Part shown: positions 54,340-63,090 of the stretch, piece after piece
Numbering within the stretch: the first letter of the stretch is position 1
How the letters are laid out: every line of letters begins with the position of its first letter
From: Fimousia sp045616445
GTDB taxonomy: Bacteria > Bacillota > Clostridia > Lachnospirales > Lachnospiraceae
Assembly (NCBI GenBank): GCA_045616445.1
Contig: JAZLGR010000030.1
Span: 65,198 to 129,197 of the forward strand
Length of the DNA: 64,000 bases
Reading direction: 5' to 3'
Notes under the pieces: generated by a model
Seen by the model: only the letters and a program-made list of their open reading frames with translations
What the model was told of the DNA's origin: nothing
Database searches by the model: none
Program-made: the position numbers and the translations under genes

Positions 54340-55341
54340 CTATTCAGGATCTCTTACGCCTGCTAAGAATTCTACATACTTACCAGTACCAACTGCAACT
54401 GCTGTTAATGGTTCTTCTGCAGTCATAGTATTGATACCTGTGTTTTCTTCGATTAATTCTTCTAAACCGTTCAGTAAAGCACCGCCACCTGTTAATACGA
54501 TACCACGGTCAGAGATATCTGCTGCTAATTCTGGTGGAGTTCTTTCTAATACGCTGTGTACAGCATCTACAATCTGGTATGCTGGTTCTTTTAACGCTTC
54601 TTCTGTTTCTTCAGAAGTTACAGTAACAGTTTTTGGAAGACCTGTTACTAAGTTACGTCCACGAACATCCATAGTTACGCTTTCTGGACGTCTGTAAGCA
54701 GTACCGATGTTGATCTTGATCTCTTCTGCTGTTCTTTCACCGATTAATAAGTTGTGTTTTTTACGCATGTAACGAACGATTGCTTCGTCGAAATCATCAC
54801 CTGCAACCTTGATGGATGTGCTTACTACAACACCACCTAAGGAAATAACAGCGATGTCTGCTGTACCACCACCGATATCAACGATCATGTTACCGATTGG
54901 TTTAGAGATGTCGATGCCAGCGCCGATTGCTGCTGCAACTGGTTCTTCGATGATCTCTACTGTACGAGCACCTGCTGCGTAAGTAGCATCTTCAACTGCT
55001 TTCTTTTCAACTTCTGTAGCTCCGGATGGAACACATACGCTGATACGAGGTTTTCTTCCGAATAAAGATTTACCTGTAGTTTTGCCGATGAAGTACTTTA
55101 ACATCTTTTCTGTTACTGTATAATCAGAGATTACACCCTGACGTAATGGACGAACTGCAACAATGTTACCTGGTGTTCTACCAAGCATTAATCTTGCTTC
55201 TTCCCCGATTGCTTTAATTTTGTTTGTGTTGCGGTCAAATGCAACTACGGAAGGTTCTCTTAAAACTACTCCCTTGCCTTTTACATAAACAAGTACACTT
55301 GCGGTACCTAAATCAATTCCGATATCTGTGCCTGATGCCAT
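54340..55341 (-). CDS. mreB: Rod shape-determining protein MreB/Mbl
   Basis: Bacterial actin that guides wall synthesis along the cell length. 333 residues. Phosphate loops IGIDLGTASVLVYVKG and MIVDIGGGTADIAVISLGG, the connecting EIIEEPVAAAIGAG and adenosine motif VLTGGGALLNGLEELI. It stands alone without mreCD, as is usual for an extra paralogue (Mbl/MreBH type). Strong codon bias, own promoter, and a hairpin in the leader (55414-55435). Confidence 0.94.
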   Translation of the reverse strand: MASGTDIGIDLGTASVLVYVKGKGVVLREPSVVAFDRNTNKIKAIGEEARLMLGRTPGNIVAVRPLRQGVISDYTVTEKMLKYFIGKTTGKSLFGRKPRISVCVPSGATEVEKKAVEDATYAAGARTVEIIEEPVAAAIGAGIDISKPIGNMIVDIGGGTADIAVISLGGVVVSTSIKVAGDDFDEAIVRYMRKKHNLLIGERTAEEIKINIGTAYRRPESVTMDVRGRNLVTGLPKTVTVTSEETEEALKEPAYQIVDAVHSVLERTPPELAADISDRGIVLTGGGALLNGLEELIEENTGINTMTAEEPLTAVAVGTGKYVEFLAGVRDPE

Positions 55342-55413
55342 AGCTATCTCCTTTCTGAAATCATCTATCTTTGTTTCTTAAATCCCAGATAGACTGGGCA
55401 GTTCTCATAAATT

Positions 55414-55435
55414 ACGTGTATACATTCGTACACGT
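55414..55435. other. Inverted repeat in the mreB leader
   Basis: ACGTGTA (55414-55420) and TACACGT (55429-55435) around an 8-base loop, about 25 bases downstream of the -10 box. A second small stem CCCAG/CTGGG lies at 55384-55398. Function unknown. Confidence 0.4.
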
Positions 55436-55440
55436 TTATT

Positions 55441-55468
55441 ATTATAACGAAAAATTTAGAAATTTCAA
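55441..55468 (-). promoter_or_regulatory. mreB promoter
   Basis: TTGAAA (55463-55468), 16-base spacer, TATAAT (55441-55446) on the minus strand. Confidence 0.7.
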
Positions 55469-55519
55469 TTCAAAATTTGCATCTTCACAAATTATTAAGA
55501 TTTGAGCGTGGATAGGCGT

Positions 55520-58339
55520 TTATTTCGTCTTCACGCTCTTTGCACTACTCCAGGAAGAATAATACTTCACCTTTCCTACTGTCTTATAGGTTCTTGCGCG
55601 AACATAATATTTCTTCTTGGCTTTCAGCTTGCTGATTTTCTTACTCACGGTGCTGTTCTTTGTGATTGTCACAGTTTTCGCGCCGCTGAAGGAAGCGCTT
55701 GTGGAGTACTGAAGCTCGTAGCCCGTTGTCTGGGTTGTCACCTTGCTCCATTTTGCTGTAAATGCTTTCTTGGCAGCAGTGAGCTTGGAGATGGATGTTC
55801 CCTTTGGATTGATGACAAATGTCGCTGTCAGCGTGCCACAGTAGTTATCCTTTAACGTTACGGTAACATCAGCCTTGCCTACATTGGTGTTGGAAGCATA
55901 AGCGACGGTATAGTATTTGGCATCAACAGTCTTACCTGCTGTATCAAGGACAGTGACTGTTGGTTTGATTGCTGAACCTTTGTAGGTTGCTTTTGTGGCA
56001 GAGAGCTTCACTTTCTCTGCATATGGAATGATCACATTGGACTGAAGGGTACAGGTCTTACACTGGTTGTGGATAGAGCCTACGGTGCAGGCATTGCTGT
56101 CCGCCGGTGTCAGGGTGCTTACGATGACATGTTCTAGCTTGTAACTTCCGTCAAATGTATTGGTGCCTGCTTTACCACAGCCGGTTCTGCTGCAGGAATA
56201 GTAATATTTGCCGTAGGAGGTGCAGGTCGGTTCAGAACGTTTGTAGCGGTCGGCCTCAATCTTTCCGTCAAACTGGTGACCTAACTTTTTCACTGTATTT
56301 TCCTGCACAAGACTGCAGTAGGTACAACGAATGACTTCTTTGCCATCTTTTTCACAGGTTGGTGCAATTGTATACTCTGCGAGCTTCTCCCACGTATGAT
56401 TGCACACTTTCTTTTCGATGACTGTACCCTTCTCGAGCACTTTGCCACAATCAGTGCAGATTTTATCGCCGGTATACCCTTCTTCTTTTAAGGTTGCTGT
56501 CTTGTCGTTGACAATTGCCTGATGCTTATGAACACTGGCATCTTTTGCGATGGTCTCTGCTTTTTTCGCATTACAGCGCACGCAGTAGGAAACCTTTTCT
56601 CCTGTCACGCTGCAGGTTGCTTCTTTTATGATGGTAGCTGTCCCGTAGCTATGTCCAAGGGCAGGCTTTTCCTGATCTGTGTAGTAGTCGCCGCATCCGG
56701 TACAGGTGTGGGCTGTGTAGCCTTTGATTGTACAGGTTGGATTCACGACCGTGGATTTGTATACATGAGTATGTCCAAGGGCTGGAATTATCTGTCCTTT
56801 TTCAAAAACTGCTTTGCAGGAAGCACAACAGGTGTCGCCGGTATAACCATCCGCATATTCTGTTGCATCTTTCTTATTTAAGAGAACGGTACCGCCGGTA
56901 TGATTATTTGGATCCTTCGGTACAGGTTTGGTAAAGATTGAATTTCTTGTGGTAGTTGAACTGCCATCCTTGATTGTGATCGTAACTTCCCCACTAATAG
57001 AACCTAACTTGCCACAGGTTGCCGGTGTATAGCTTCGATTCTGTATTTCAGCAGAATTAGAATCCACCTTCCCACAGGATGAACAGTAGGTATTCACGGT
57101 ATAGATTGTATAATCTGCGTTGAATTCATCATCTAATGTTTTCCAGTTATGGCTGCAGTTTGTGATGGTTGAGAACGGTCCGGTGCAGTTTTTACAGCTT
57201 TTCACGAATTCGCCATTTTCATCTCGTGTCACCACAAATACATGTCCTGTTGCAGGAAGTGTCTTAGTCTTTATGTCACCACAGATGCTGCAGGTCCCTG
57301 TTACCAGACCAGTGGTTTCGCATCCCGCTTCTCTATTGATGACTTCTTTATAACTGTGTGTTCCTGATTTGTCATAGGCGAACATGGAGGTATTCGGCAT
57401 TGTAATTCCCATGTCTGCTGTATGACTCAAATCCTGCGCTGGAAGGTTGGATGCAAGAAAATAGTTATAATTGATATATGGTGTGGAGTGATCCTGATCT
57501 GCCCAGGTTGCATCCACCATATACCATTTGCCGTCTTCCATCTGCACGTAGTCCCACTCATGGCCGTTGCCGTAGATTGGCAGGCATGGAATATTCAAAC
57601 GCTGGCAGAAAATGGCAAATGTCTTAGCGTAGCTTTCACATACACCGGTTTTTTTAAGCAGAATACCCACTTGCGAATGCGCATAATACTTTTTCTCCTC
57701 ACTAACCCCTGATTCTAATGACGCATAGTCATAAGTGCCATAATTACAGATCCATTCAAAGATATATTTTAACTGATCATAACGGGTGGTAGCTGTCATC
57801 TTAGTAAGGACACCAGAGACAACCTGATTAATCTGCTGATCCATTTCCGCATTATAATATGGAGAAGAAACATAATATGCTGTAAAGTCACATCCGGTCG
57901 AATCCGCAGAATAGTTACGAATACCGCATTGATTGGTTACCCAGTTGAAGTTTTCAAGATGGGTCAGATAATAATACATCATGATCGGATAATAAAGATC
58001 CGTCAGCTCACTGGATGTGATTACTTCATCCTTGGATTTGAAATTGTAGGAAACATGAACACCATTGCTTGTGGACGTAAACTTTGTATTTGCAAGAGCC
58101 TGATAAAAATAAGCGCCCACACCGCTAAACTGGGATTCCACCTTGCCGCTCTGAACAGCGGAAGATACATCTGCCAGTTCCTGATAGGTAATATCCTCTA
58201 CATCGGTGATTTCAGCTTCCTTTGGTTTTACAGATACAGCGCTGTAGCTGTCTCCGTTTTCTTCTGCTCTGATGTCTGTTGGAATCATGGTTAATACCAG
58301 CAGCAATGATAAGAACAGGGCCAATACTTTCTTTTTCAT
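55520..58339 (-). CDS. Large secreted protein: transglutaminase-like domain, Cys-pair repeats, Ig and fibronectin modules
   Basis: 939 residues. Signal peptide (1-26). A transglutaminase-like domain (about 190-320) keeps the triad: Cys in KTGVCESYAKTFAIF, His in GNGHEWDYVQM, Asp in WYMVDATWAD. Then come about ten repeats with paired cysteines (CSICGD, CSSCGK, CTGCGD, CVRCNA, CTDCGK, CTYCS), often followed by a GH step as in PALGHSYG; these look like small metal-binding or disulfide knuckles. A MBG/Ig-like domain and a terminal fibronectin-type module ending YYSSWSSAKSVKTK follow. Possible roles are peptide cleavage or crosslinking at the surface (inference). AGGAGGA ribosome binding site. Confidence 0.88.
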   Translation of the reverse strand: MKKKVLALFLSLLLVLTMIPTDIRAEENGDSYSAVSVKPKEAEITDVEDITYQELADVSSAVQSGKVESQFSGVGAYFYQALANTKFTSTSNGVHVSYNFKSKDEVITSSELTDLYYPIMMYYYLTHLENFNWVTNQCGIRNYSADSTGCDFTAYYVSSPYYNAEMDQQINQVVSGVLTKMTATTRYDQLKYIFEWICNYGTYDYASLESGVSEEKKYYAHSQVGILLKKTGVCESYAKTFAIFCQRLNIPCLPIYGNGHEWDYVQMEDGKWYMVDATWADQDHSTPYINYNYFLASNLPAQDLSHTADMGITMPNTSMFAYDKSGTHSYKEVINREAGCETTGLVTGTCSICGDIKTKTLPATGHVFVVTRDENGEFVKSCKNCTGPFSTITNCSHNWKTLDDEFNADYTIYTVNTYCSSCGKVDSNSAEIQNRSYTPATCGKLGSISGEVTITIKDGSSTTTRNSIFTKPVPKDPNNHTGGTVLLNKKDATEYADGYTGDTCCASCKAVFEKGQIIPALGHTHVYKSTVVNPTCTIKGYTAHTCTGCGDYYTDQEKPALGHSYGTATIIKEATCSVTGEKVSYCVRCNAKKAETIAKDASVHKHQAIVNDKTATLKEEGYTGDKICTDCGKVLEKGTVIEKKVCNHTWEKLAEYTIAPTCEKDGKEVIRCTYCSLVQENTVKKLGHQFDGKIEADRYKRSEPTCTSYGKYYYSCSRTGCGKAGTNTFDGSYKLEHVIVSTLTPADSNACTVGSIHNQCKTCTLQSNVIIPYAEKVKLSATKATYKGSAIKPTVTVLDTAGKTVDAKYYTVAYASNTNVGKADVTVTLKDNYCGTLTATFVINPKGTSISKLTAAKKAFTAKWSKVTTQTTGYELQYSTSASFSGAKTVTITKNSTVSKKISKLKAKKKYYVRARTYKTVGKVKYYSSWSSAKSVKTK

Positions 58340-58372
58340 TTTATCCTCCTTTTGTCTTAGTCTTTATATTAC

Positions 58373-58397
58373 ATAGGAGTCAGCTTACCACTCCTAT
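58373..58397. other. Inverted repeat upstream of the transglutaminase-like gene
   Basis: ATAGGAGT/ACTCCTAT with a 9-base spacer, between the acpP terminator and the next gene. Possible operator. Confidence 0.35.
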
Positions 58398-58406
58398 ATA
58401 GAAAAA

Positions 58407-58432
58407 AGGACAGCAACTCTCGCTGCTGTCCT
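58407..58432 (-). terminator. acpP terminator
   Basis: AGGACAGCA/TGCTGTCCT with an 8-base loop, followed on the minus strand by TTTTTTC. Confidence 0.87.
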
Positions 58433-58449
58433 CATCACTTACTTTATAA

Positions 58450-58683
58450 TTAGTCTTCAACACCTTTGCTGTTTAAGAAGTTGATTACATCGCCGATTGT
58501 TTTTAACATTTCAACATCATCTGTAGAAATTTCAATTCCATATTCATCTTCCATAGCCATAACTAAGTCTAATAAGTCTAAGGAATCTGCATCAAGATCA
58601 TCTTTAAAAGATGTATCTTCTGTAATTTCACTTACGTTTACACCAAGTGTTTCAGCGATCATTTCTGCGATTTTTTCAAACAT
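58450..58683 (-). CDS. acpP: Acyl carrier protein
   Basis: 77 residues. The phosphopantetheine serine is in DADSLDLLDLVMAMEDEYGIEI. Start at 58683 is set by AAAGGAG; an ATG at 58713 in frame has none. Carries acyl chains in fatty acid synthesis. It stands alone, not next to other fab genes, so it may be one of several ACPs. Confidence 0.95.
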   Translation of the reverse strand: MFEKIAEMIAETLGVNVSEITEDTSFKDDLDADSLDLLDLVMAMEDEYGIEISTDDVEMLKTIGDVINFLNSKGVED

Positions 58684-58727
58684 AACTATTCTATCTCCTT
58701 TGTAATTATCCATTTTTCACACTAGTA

Positions 58728-58748
58728 CGTTATGACGCATACGTTACG
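58728..58748. promoter_or_regulatory. Direct repeats in the acpP leader
   Basis: TACGTTA occurs twice, 14 bases apart (58727-58733 and 58741-58747 approximately), just downstream of the predicted start of transcription. Possible regulator site. Confidence 0.3.
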
Positions 58749-58760
58749 TTTTCTAAAATT

Positions 58761-58789
58761 ATTATACCTACACCATAGTATTCACGCAA
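58761..58789 (-). promoter_or_regulatory. acpP promoter
   Basis: TTGCGT (58784-58789), 17-base spacer, TATAAT (58761-58766) on the minus strand. Confidence 0.72.
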
Positions 58790-58848
58790 CGATTTTTTAT
58801 AATAATATTTTGTTCTTTTCGCAATATCATTATAATTTGTCAGATATT

Positions 58849-59883
58849 TTACTGTTCTTCAGCAAATGCATCCCAAGGAATGTCAATTTTCACACCTCTT
58901 GTGATGACATCATCAATGTGCAGAAGGAGTGGATAATCCTCTTCTTTTAATACGCCGCGTTTTGCCATGTCACGAACAGCCTGAGCAGTTCTCTGCGCAA
59001 TGACAACAGCTTCTACCGTTTCGCCGGCAAGCATTTCCTTGGCTTCTACATAAGGGATACCCTTGCCAAGTAAGATACCCATACGACGGCTTCTTCCATT
59101 AAATACGGTTACATAAAGGTCACCTACGCCGTGGATCAAGTTGATTGGTTCGCCACCAACCACATCGAGGAGACGCATCATTTCCTTCATGGACTGGCCG
59201 AATAACATAGCCTGCGCGTCAAATAATTTGAAATCATCGCCGCGAAGCTCTTCCATGCCGATTGCAGTCGCTGTGGCCATGGCATATCCATTCTTTAATG
59301 CTACAGAACACTCTACGCCGGTGATGTCAGTGGATAAGCTGATGTGATAGTAGTCAGTTGTCAGCATATTCTTGAACTTGCGAAGAACTTCCATGTCTTC
59401 CCCACAGAATGCCACGTGGGTCTGGTCATGGTTGGCAAGCTTTAATGCGATACATGGGCCGCCGATGGCATTGAGTGATAATTTCTTGCCTTCCGGAAGC
59501 ATACGCTGCCAGTAATATGGATACGGCACCAGTGTACCGTCCGGTTCATTGATCATACCCTTGGTAACAGTGATGACTTCCATGCCGTCTGGAAGCTTCG
59601 GCAGGATTTCAGTTCCAAACCAGTCCACACCAAAGCTGCTGACACCGCCGATTACCACATCTGTGTCCTCCAATGCTTCTTCTAACTCTTCTAACTGATA
59701 GTACTTGCAGCTATCATAAAGAGTTGCCTTCAGTGTCATATGATAATTGTCTTCTCTTAATCGATTAATAATGTCTCGGTCAATATGGGTACCAACCAGA
59801 CGTACTTCATTGCCATTCTCAATGGCTGGAAATGTTAACGCGGATCCCATCTGACCGGATCCGATAATTGTAATTACGCTCAT
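58849..59883 (-). CDS. gpsA: Glycerol-3-phosphate dehydrogenase-like protein
   Basis: 344 residues from the ATG at 59883 (AAAGGAG). N-terminal Rossmann fold ITIIGSGQMGSALTFPAI; catalytic Lys in GVECSVALKNGYAMA; C-terminal GVGDLYVTVFNGRSRRMGILLGKG with the substrate Arg. NAD(P)H-dependent reduction of dihydroxyacetone phosphate for phospholipid synthesis is the family role. It diverges somewhat from standard GpsA (GGPCIALKLA for GPSFAKE), so it may be a paralogue. Its start is two bases from the end of the WYL regulator gene, which suggests control by that regulator. Confidence 0.82.
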   Translation of the reverse strand: MSVITIIGSGQMGSALTFPAIENGNEVRLVGTHIDRDIINRLREDNYHMTLKATLYDSCKYYQLEELEEALEDTDVVIGGVSSFGVDWFGTEILPKLPDGMEVITVTKGMINEPDGTLVPYPYYWQRMLPEGKKLSLNAIGGPCIALKLANHDQTHVAFCGEDMEVLRKFKNMLTTDYYHISLSTDITGVECSVALKNGYAMATATAIGMEELRGDDFKLFDAQAMLFGQSMKEMMRLLDVVGGEPINLIHGVGDLYVTVFNGRSRRMGILLGKGIPYVEAKEMLAGETVEAVVIAQRTAQAVRDMAKRGVLKEEDYPLLLHIDDVITRGVKIDIPWDAFAEEQ

Positions 59884-59884
59884 C

Positions 59885-60877
59885 TTATTCTCCTTTATAT
59901 TTACCCAGTAGTTTTTGCAAATGTTCCTGATACTGTTCTCTGACACTGGCTGGAGCGGTAATCTCCATATGCTCTCCGATACCAGTCACCCAGCCGAAAA
60001 ACTGCTGGCTGACTGCCACCAATACATTCACATGGAAATAGTCATCGCTCTCCGGAATCATCATCACATCCTGGCCAAAACGGTCGATGATGACCCCTGC
60101 AAGAAAGCTCTTGCAGCGAAGTGTCACATATTCATCGGTTCCGCCGTACATGCCAAAGGTCTTCTTCGCAAACTCTGCCAGATTAAACTGTTCAAATTTC
60201 TCTTTCCCGATACGTTTATCCTGCTGCGGAGTGATACTCTGCATCTTGTCGACACGATAATGCTTGATCTTGTTGGTTGCTTCTTCGTAAGCGATCAGAT
60301 AATAATTCTCATCATCCCAGGTCAGGGACCATGGGCTTACTGTATACAGTGCACCATCCTTCTTGGCTTTCAGCTGTTTCTTCGTTGTCCATTCAAAGTA
60401 CTGGAACTGAATCTGCACATCGGAAGAGATGGCCATATGAAGGGCATCCACATTATAATAGATGGTTTCATTGCCTGTCTTTGGTCTGTTACGAACCACC
60501 ACCTGTCGGCCAAGCTGCTTTGCCTCAGATCTGCTGGCCAGGGTTTCTAATTTCTTGATCAGCTCCATGGACTTCTTCTCAGTGATAAACTTGGAGGACT
60601 GAACCACGTCCACCAGCAGCTTTAATTCCGCCAGCTCAAACTGTCTTGATGCCACGTAGTATCCGGCCTTCTTGCCTCGGACCTTGATGATATCAAGCCC
60701 AAAGTCCTGCAGTGCCTCCACATCCTGATAGATGCTCTTACGCTCTGCCGGAAGGTCATATTCATTCTCCAGAATACGAATCAGATCTGCCGCTGATAAG
60801 ATATGCTCTTCATCGGAACGATCCAATAATATCTCCATGGTACACAACAATTTTTGTTTCTGTTTCTGAGATGCCAT
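59885..60877 (-). CDS. WYL-domain transcriptional regulator
   Basis: 330 residues. N-terminal winged helix (LLCTMEILLDRSDEEHILSAADLIRIL, KSIYQDVEALQDFG), middle WYL domain (about 135-235) with YTVSPWSLTWDDENYYLIAYE and HYRVDKMQSI, and C-terminal WCX extension. WYL proteins bind ligands, often nucleic acid or nucleotides, and regulate stress or metabolic genes. Its gene is translationally linked to the gpsA-like gene, and it is divergent from purC. Confidence 0.9.
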   Translation of the reverse strand: MASQKQKQKLLCTMEILLDRSDEEHILSAADLIRILENEYDLPAERKSIYQDVEALQDFGLDIIKVRGKKAGYYVASRQFELAELKLLVDVVQSSKFITEKKSMELIKKLETLASRSEAKQLGRQVVVRNRPKTGNETIYYNVDALHMAISSDVQIQFQYFEWTTKKQLKAKKDGALYTVSPWSLTWDDENYYLIAYEEATNKIKHYRVDKMQSITPQQDKRIGKEKFEQFNLAEFAKKTFGMYGGTDEYVTLRCKSFLAGVIIDRFGQDVMMIPESDDYFHVNVLVAVSQQFFGWVTGIGEHMEITAPASVREQYQEHLQKLLGKYKGE

Positions 60878-60997
60878 GTTACTCTCCCCTGTCTTCTTCT
60901 GTCAATTTATGTGTCAGCAATATTCTATCATAGAACCAGTGGCAAAACCATTTTTTCTGGTCATTTTTGCATTTTTTCAGATACTTGGAAAATACTA

Positions 60998-61027
60998 TTG
61001 CATTTTTTTGAAAAATCTGTTTAATAT
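60998..61027 (+). promoter_or_regulatory. purC promoter
   Basis: TTGCAT (60998-61003), 18-base spacer, TAATAT (61022-61027). A small palindrome TGAAATTATATTTCA (61032-61046) lies at the expected start site. No purine riboswitch is seen in the short leader. Confidence 0.5.
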
Positions 61028-61100
61028 AAGATGAAATTATATTTCAATTTTTTATTTTAGACTATTAGTAAATACAGTAAATTAAGTGAGGTATTAGTTC

Positions 61101-61958
61101 ATGAAACCAATCAAAGAAGGTAAAGTAAGAGAAATTTATGACAACGGCGACAGCTTAATCATGGTAGCTACAGACAGAATCAGCTGCTTCGACGTAATTT
61201 TAAATAACATCATCACAAAGAAAGGTACTGTTCTTGCACAGATGTCCAAATTCTGGTTTGACTTAACACAGGATATCGTACCTAACCACATGATTTCCGT
61301 AGACGTAAAAGACATGCCTGAATTCTTCCAGCAGCCAGCATACGACGGAAACTCCATGATGTGTAAAAAATTAGAGATGCTTCCAATCGAATGTATCGTT
61401 CGTGGCTACATCACAGGTTCCGGCTGGGCTTCCTACCAGGAAGATGGCACAGTTTGCGGCATCAAACTTCCAGAAGGCTTAGAAGAATGCTCCAAGCTTC
61501 CTGAACCAATCTACACACCATCCACAAAAGCTGAAATCGGTGACCACGATGAAAACATTTCCTACGAAAAATCCATCGAAGTACTCGAAAAACAGTTCCC
61601 AGGCAAAGGTGAAGAATACGCTGCAAAATTACGTGACTACACACTTGCACTTTACAAAAAATGCGCAGACTACGCTGCAGAACGCGGCATCATCATCGCA
61701 GATACAAAATTTGAATTTGGTTTAAATGAAGACGGCGAAATCATCATCGGCGACGAAATGTTAACACCAGACAGCTCCCGTTTCTGGCCAGCAGATACAT
61801 ATGAAGTTGGTCACGGCCAGCCATCCTTCGACAAACAGTTCGCACGTGACTGGTTAAAATCCAATGACCATGACTGGACATTACCACAGGAAATCGCTGA
61901 TAAGACAATTGCGAAATATCTTGAAGGTTATAAATTAATTACAGGTAAAGATCTGTAA
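61101..61958 (+). CDS. purC: Phosphoribosylaminoimidazole-succinocarboxamide synthase
   Basis: SAICAR synthase, step seven of purine synthesis (ligates aspartate to CAIR with ATP). 285 residues. Motifs: KEGKVREIYDNGDSLIMVATDRISCFDVI (in order, with the ATP loop), IECIVRGYITGSGWASYQ, IADTKFEFGLNEDGEIIIGDEMLTPDSSRFW. Strong codon bias. Standing alone, not inside a pur cluster. Terminated by an unusually long hairpin. Confidence 0.96.
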   Translation: MKPIKEGKVREIYDNGDSLIMVATDRISCFDVILNNIITKKGTVLAQMSKFWFDLTQDIVPNHMISVDVKDMPEFFQQPAYDGNSMMCKKLEMLPIECIVRGYITGSGWASYQEDGTVCGIKLPEGLEECSKLPEPIYTPSTKAEIGDHDENISYEKSIEVLEKQFPGKGEEYAAKLRDYTLALYKKCADYAAERGIIIADTKFEFGLNEDGEIIIGDEMLTPDSSRFWPADTYEVGHGQPSFDKQFARDWLKSNDHDWTLPQEIADKTIAKYLEGYKLITGKDL

Positions 61959-61986
61959 GGAGTAGCTACACTCTTAAAATTAATAT

Positions 61987-62051
61987 GCAGGATGTCTTCC
62001 TGAGTCGAAGCTCTGTTGAGGTTCGAATCAGGAGGACATCCTGCTTTTTTT
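61987..62051 (+). terminator. Long purC terminator hairpin
   Basis: GCAGGATGTC-TCCTGA-TCGAA on the left pairs with TTCGA-TCAGGA-GACATCCTGC on the right (about 20 pairs with single mismatches), then TTTTTTT. Confidence 0.88.
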
Positions 62052-62070
62052 GCGTCGTTGCTTGAGACGT

Positions 62071-62173
62071 GCTGGCTTGATTTGGCACCTTGCTGGCTTG
62101 ATTTGGCACCTTGCTGGCTTGATTTGGTTCTTGCTGGCTTGATTTGGTTCTTGCTGGCTTGATTTGGCACCTA
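62071..62173 (+). repeat. Tandem repeat, five units of 20-21 bp
   Basis: Units start at 62071, 62092, 62113, 62133 and 62153: GCTGGCTTGATTTGGCACCTT (21) twice, then a 20-bp form with GGTTCTT twice, then a final partial unit. A degenerate unit (GCGGCTTGATTTGGCAC) recurs at 62323-62339. Contiguous without spacers, so not CRISPR. No supported gene. Confidence 0.9.
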
Positions 62174-62267
62174 ATGGTGCTAATTTTGTGCCTGGCGGCA
62201 CTGGTTTGGTGCCAAAAGGCACTTTCTAGCGGTCAGGCCGCCTGCTTGATTGTCACTTTCTTGTAGA

Positions 62268-62709
62268 TATCATCGATTAAGTGATCGTTGCTTGACGTGG
62301 CAGAGATCGTAGAGGCGCCGTGGCGGCTTGATTTGGCACTATGGCGGCCTTCTATATCACATCTTGATTGAAAATATTGATATAGTGATATCGAAATTTT
62401 TGGCATAATCACAATTTTTTCTATTTTTTCAAAAAGAAATATCAATTTTTTTCGCGGTATCACAAATTTTCTAGAAAATCCAGGATGTGATAGCGAAAGG
62501 CTCTAAAAAGCGAGCTGGACTTGCTTTTTCATAGCTTTTCGCCGAGAATACCGGCCAACGCAGGCGAAAGCGTATCACTTAAAGCAAGCCGGCAAGCTTT
62601 TGTGATACTCTTCAAAATTTCCATAGCACTATTGGCTGCGATAAGCTGAGATGTGATATTGCCTCTTTTTTGGTAATCACTAAATGGATAAAAGCTTGAG
62701 AATGTGACA
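62268..62709 (+). repeat. TATCAC-box repeat, copy B
   Basis: Reverse complement relation to 29139-29567 and direct relation to copy C. Exact boxes at 62355, 62385, 62458, 62487, 62573, 62602 and 62653, with three near matches. A hairpin GCGAAAGGCT/AGCTTTTCGC encloses AAAAAGC/GCTTTTT (about 62493-62542). Confidence 0.88.
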
Positions 62710-62769
62710 TGCAAGTTTTATTTGACTGATATGTGAAACTTCCTGAACCTCTCCACACACAACAAAAAA

Positions 62770-62795
62770 GCACTTCTCTTTATTAAGAAAAGTGC
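62770..62795 (-). terminator. Terminator of the small-protein operon
   Basis: GCACTTCTCTT/AAGAAAAGTGC (one mismatch), followed on the minus strand by TTTTTTG. It lies 20 bases after the last small gene. Confidence 0.82.
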
Positions 62796-62815
62796 CTTTC
62801 TAACTCTCGTCTTTA

Positions 62816-62869
62816 TTAGATAAGTGAAAAGATTCTAATCTGATCATATACATATGCCATTTCATTCAT
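62816..62869 (-). CDS. Small protein, 17 residues (third gene of the small operon)
   Basis: Sequence MNEMAYVYDQIRIFSLI. The ribosome binding site is excellent: GAGGAGG at 62878-62884, eight bases before the ATG. At this length the reading frame alone proves nothing; the support is the ribosome binding site, the position 38 bases after another supported small gene, and the terminator directly behind. No family recognised. Confidence 0.5.
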   Translation of the reverse strand: MNEMAYVYDQIRIFSLI

Positions 62870-62907
62870 CTTGTTTTCCTCCTCTTTAATATTTCTATTT
62901 TTATTTA

Positions 62908-63012
62908 TTAGATGCAAGCTCCTGTTAAAACTGTTCCGCTGATGATGAAGCATGCTGTAAGTACTGTATAAAGTGTTGCGTAAGATAATTTAAGTTCTGC
63001 TGTTTTTTTCAT
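62908..63012 (-). CDS. Small hydrophobic protein, 34 residues (second gene of the small operon)
   Basis: Begins MKKTAELKLSYATLYTV and continues LTACFIISGTVLTGACI. A lysine-containing N-terminus is followed by a hydrophobic stretch from about residue 12 to the end, so a single membrane helix or a secreted hydrophobic peptide is likely, with two cysteines (20 and 33). AAAGGAG lies nine bases before the ATG. Codons are those favoured in nifJ and fba (ACA, GCA, ATC, TAC), suggesting high expression. No family recognised. Confidence 0.62.
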   Translation of the reverse strand: MKKTAELKLSYATLYTVLTACFIISGTVLTGACI

Positions 63013-63090
63013 GATGTTGATCTCCTTTGGTGTTTGTTATTTTTTGTTGTAGTTTTTTCTATCGTTGTTTTTGTTTTCTAAGTTTCCTGA

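Noticed and set aside
60934..61100. Purine riboswitch upstream of purC
   Set aside because: The leader is too short and AT-rich and lacks the conserved three-way junction sequences.
62071..62173. Possible CRISPR array
   Set aside because: Units are contiguous with no spacers, and no cas genes are in the window.
62028..62463. Minus-strand frames of 64-80 codons through the tandem repeat and copy B
   Set aside because: Low-complexity translations created by the 20/21-bp units, no ribosome binding site, and no similarity kept in the other repeat copies.
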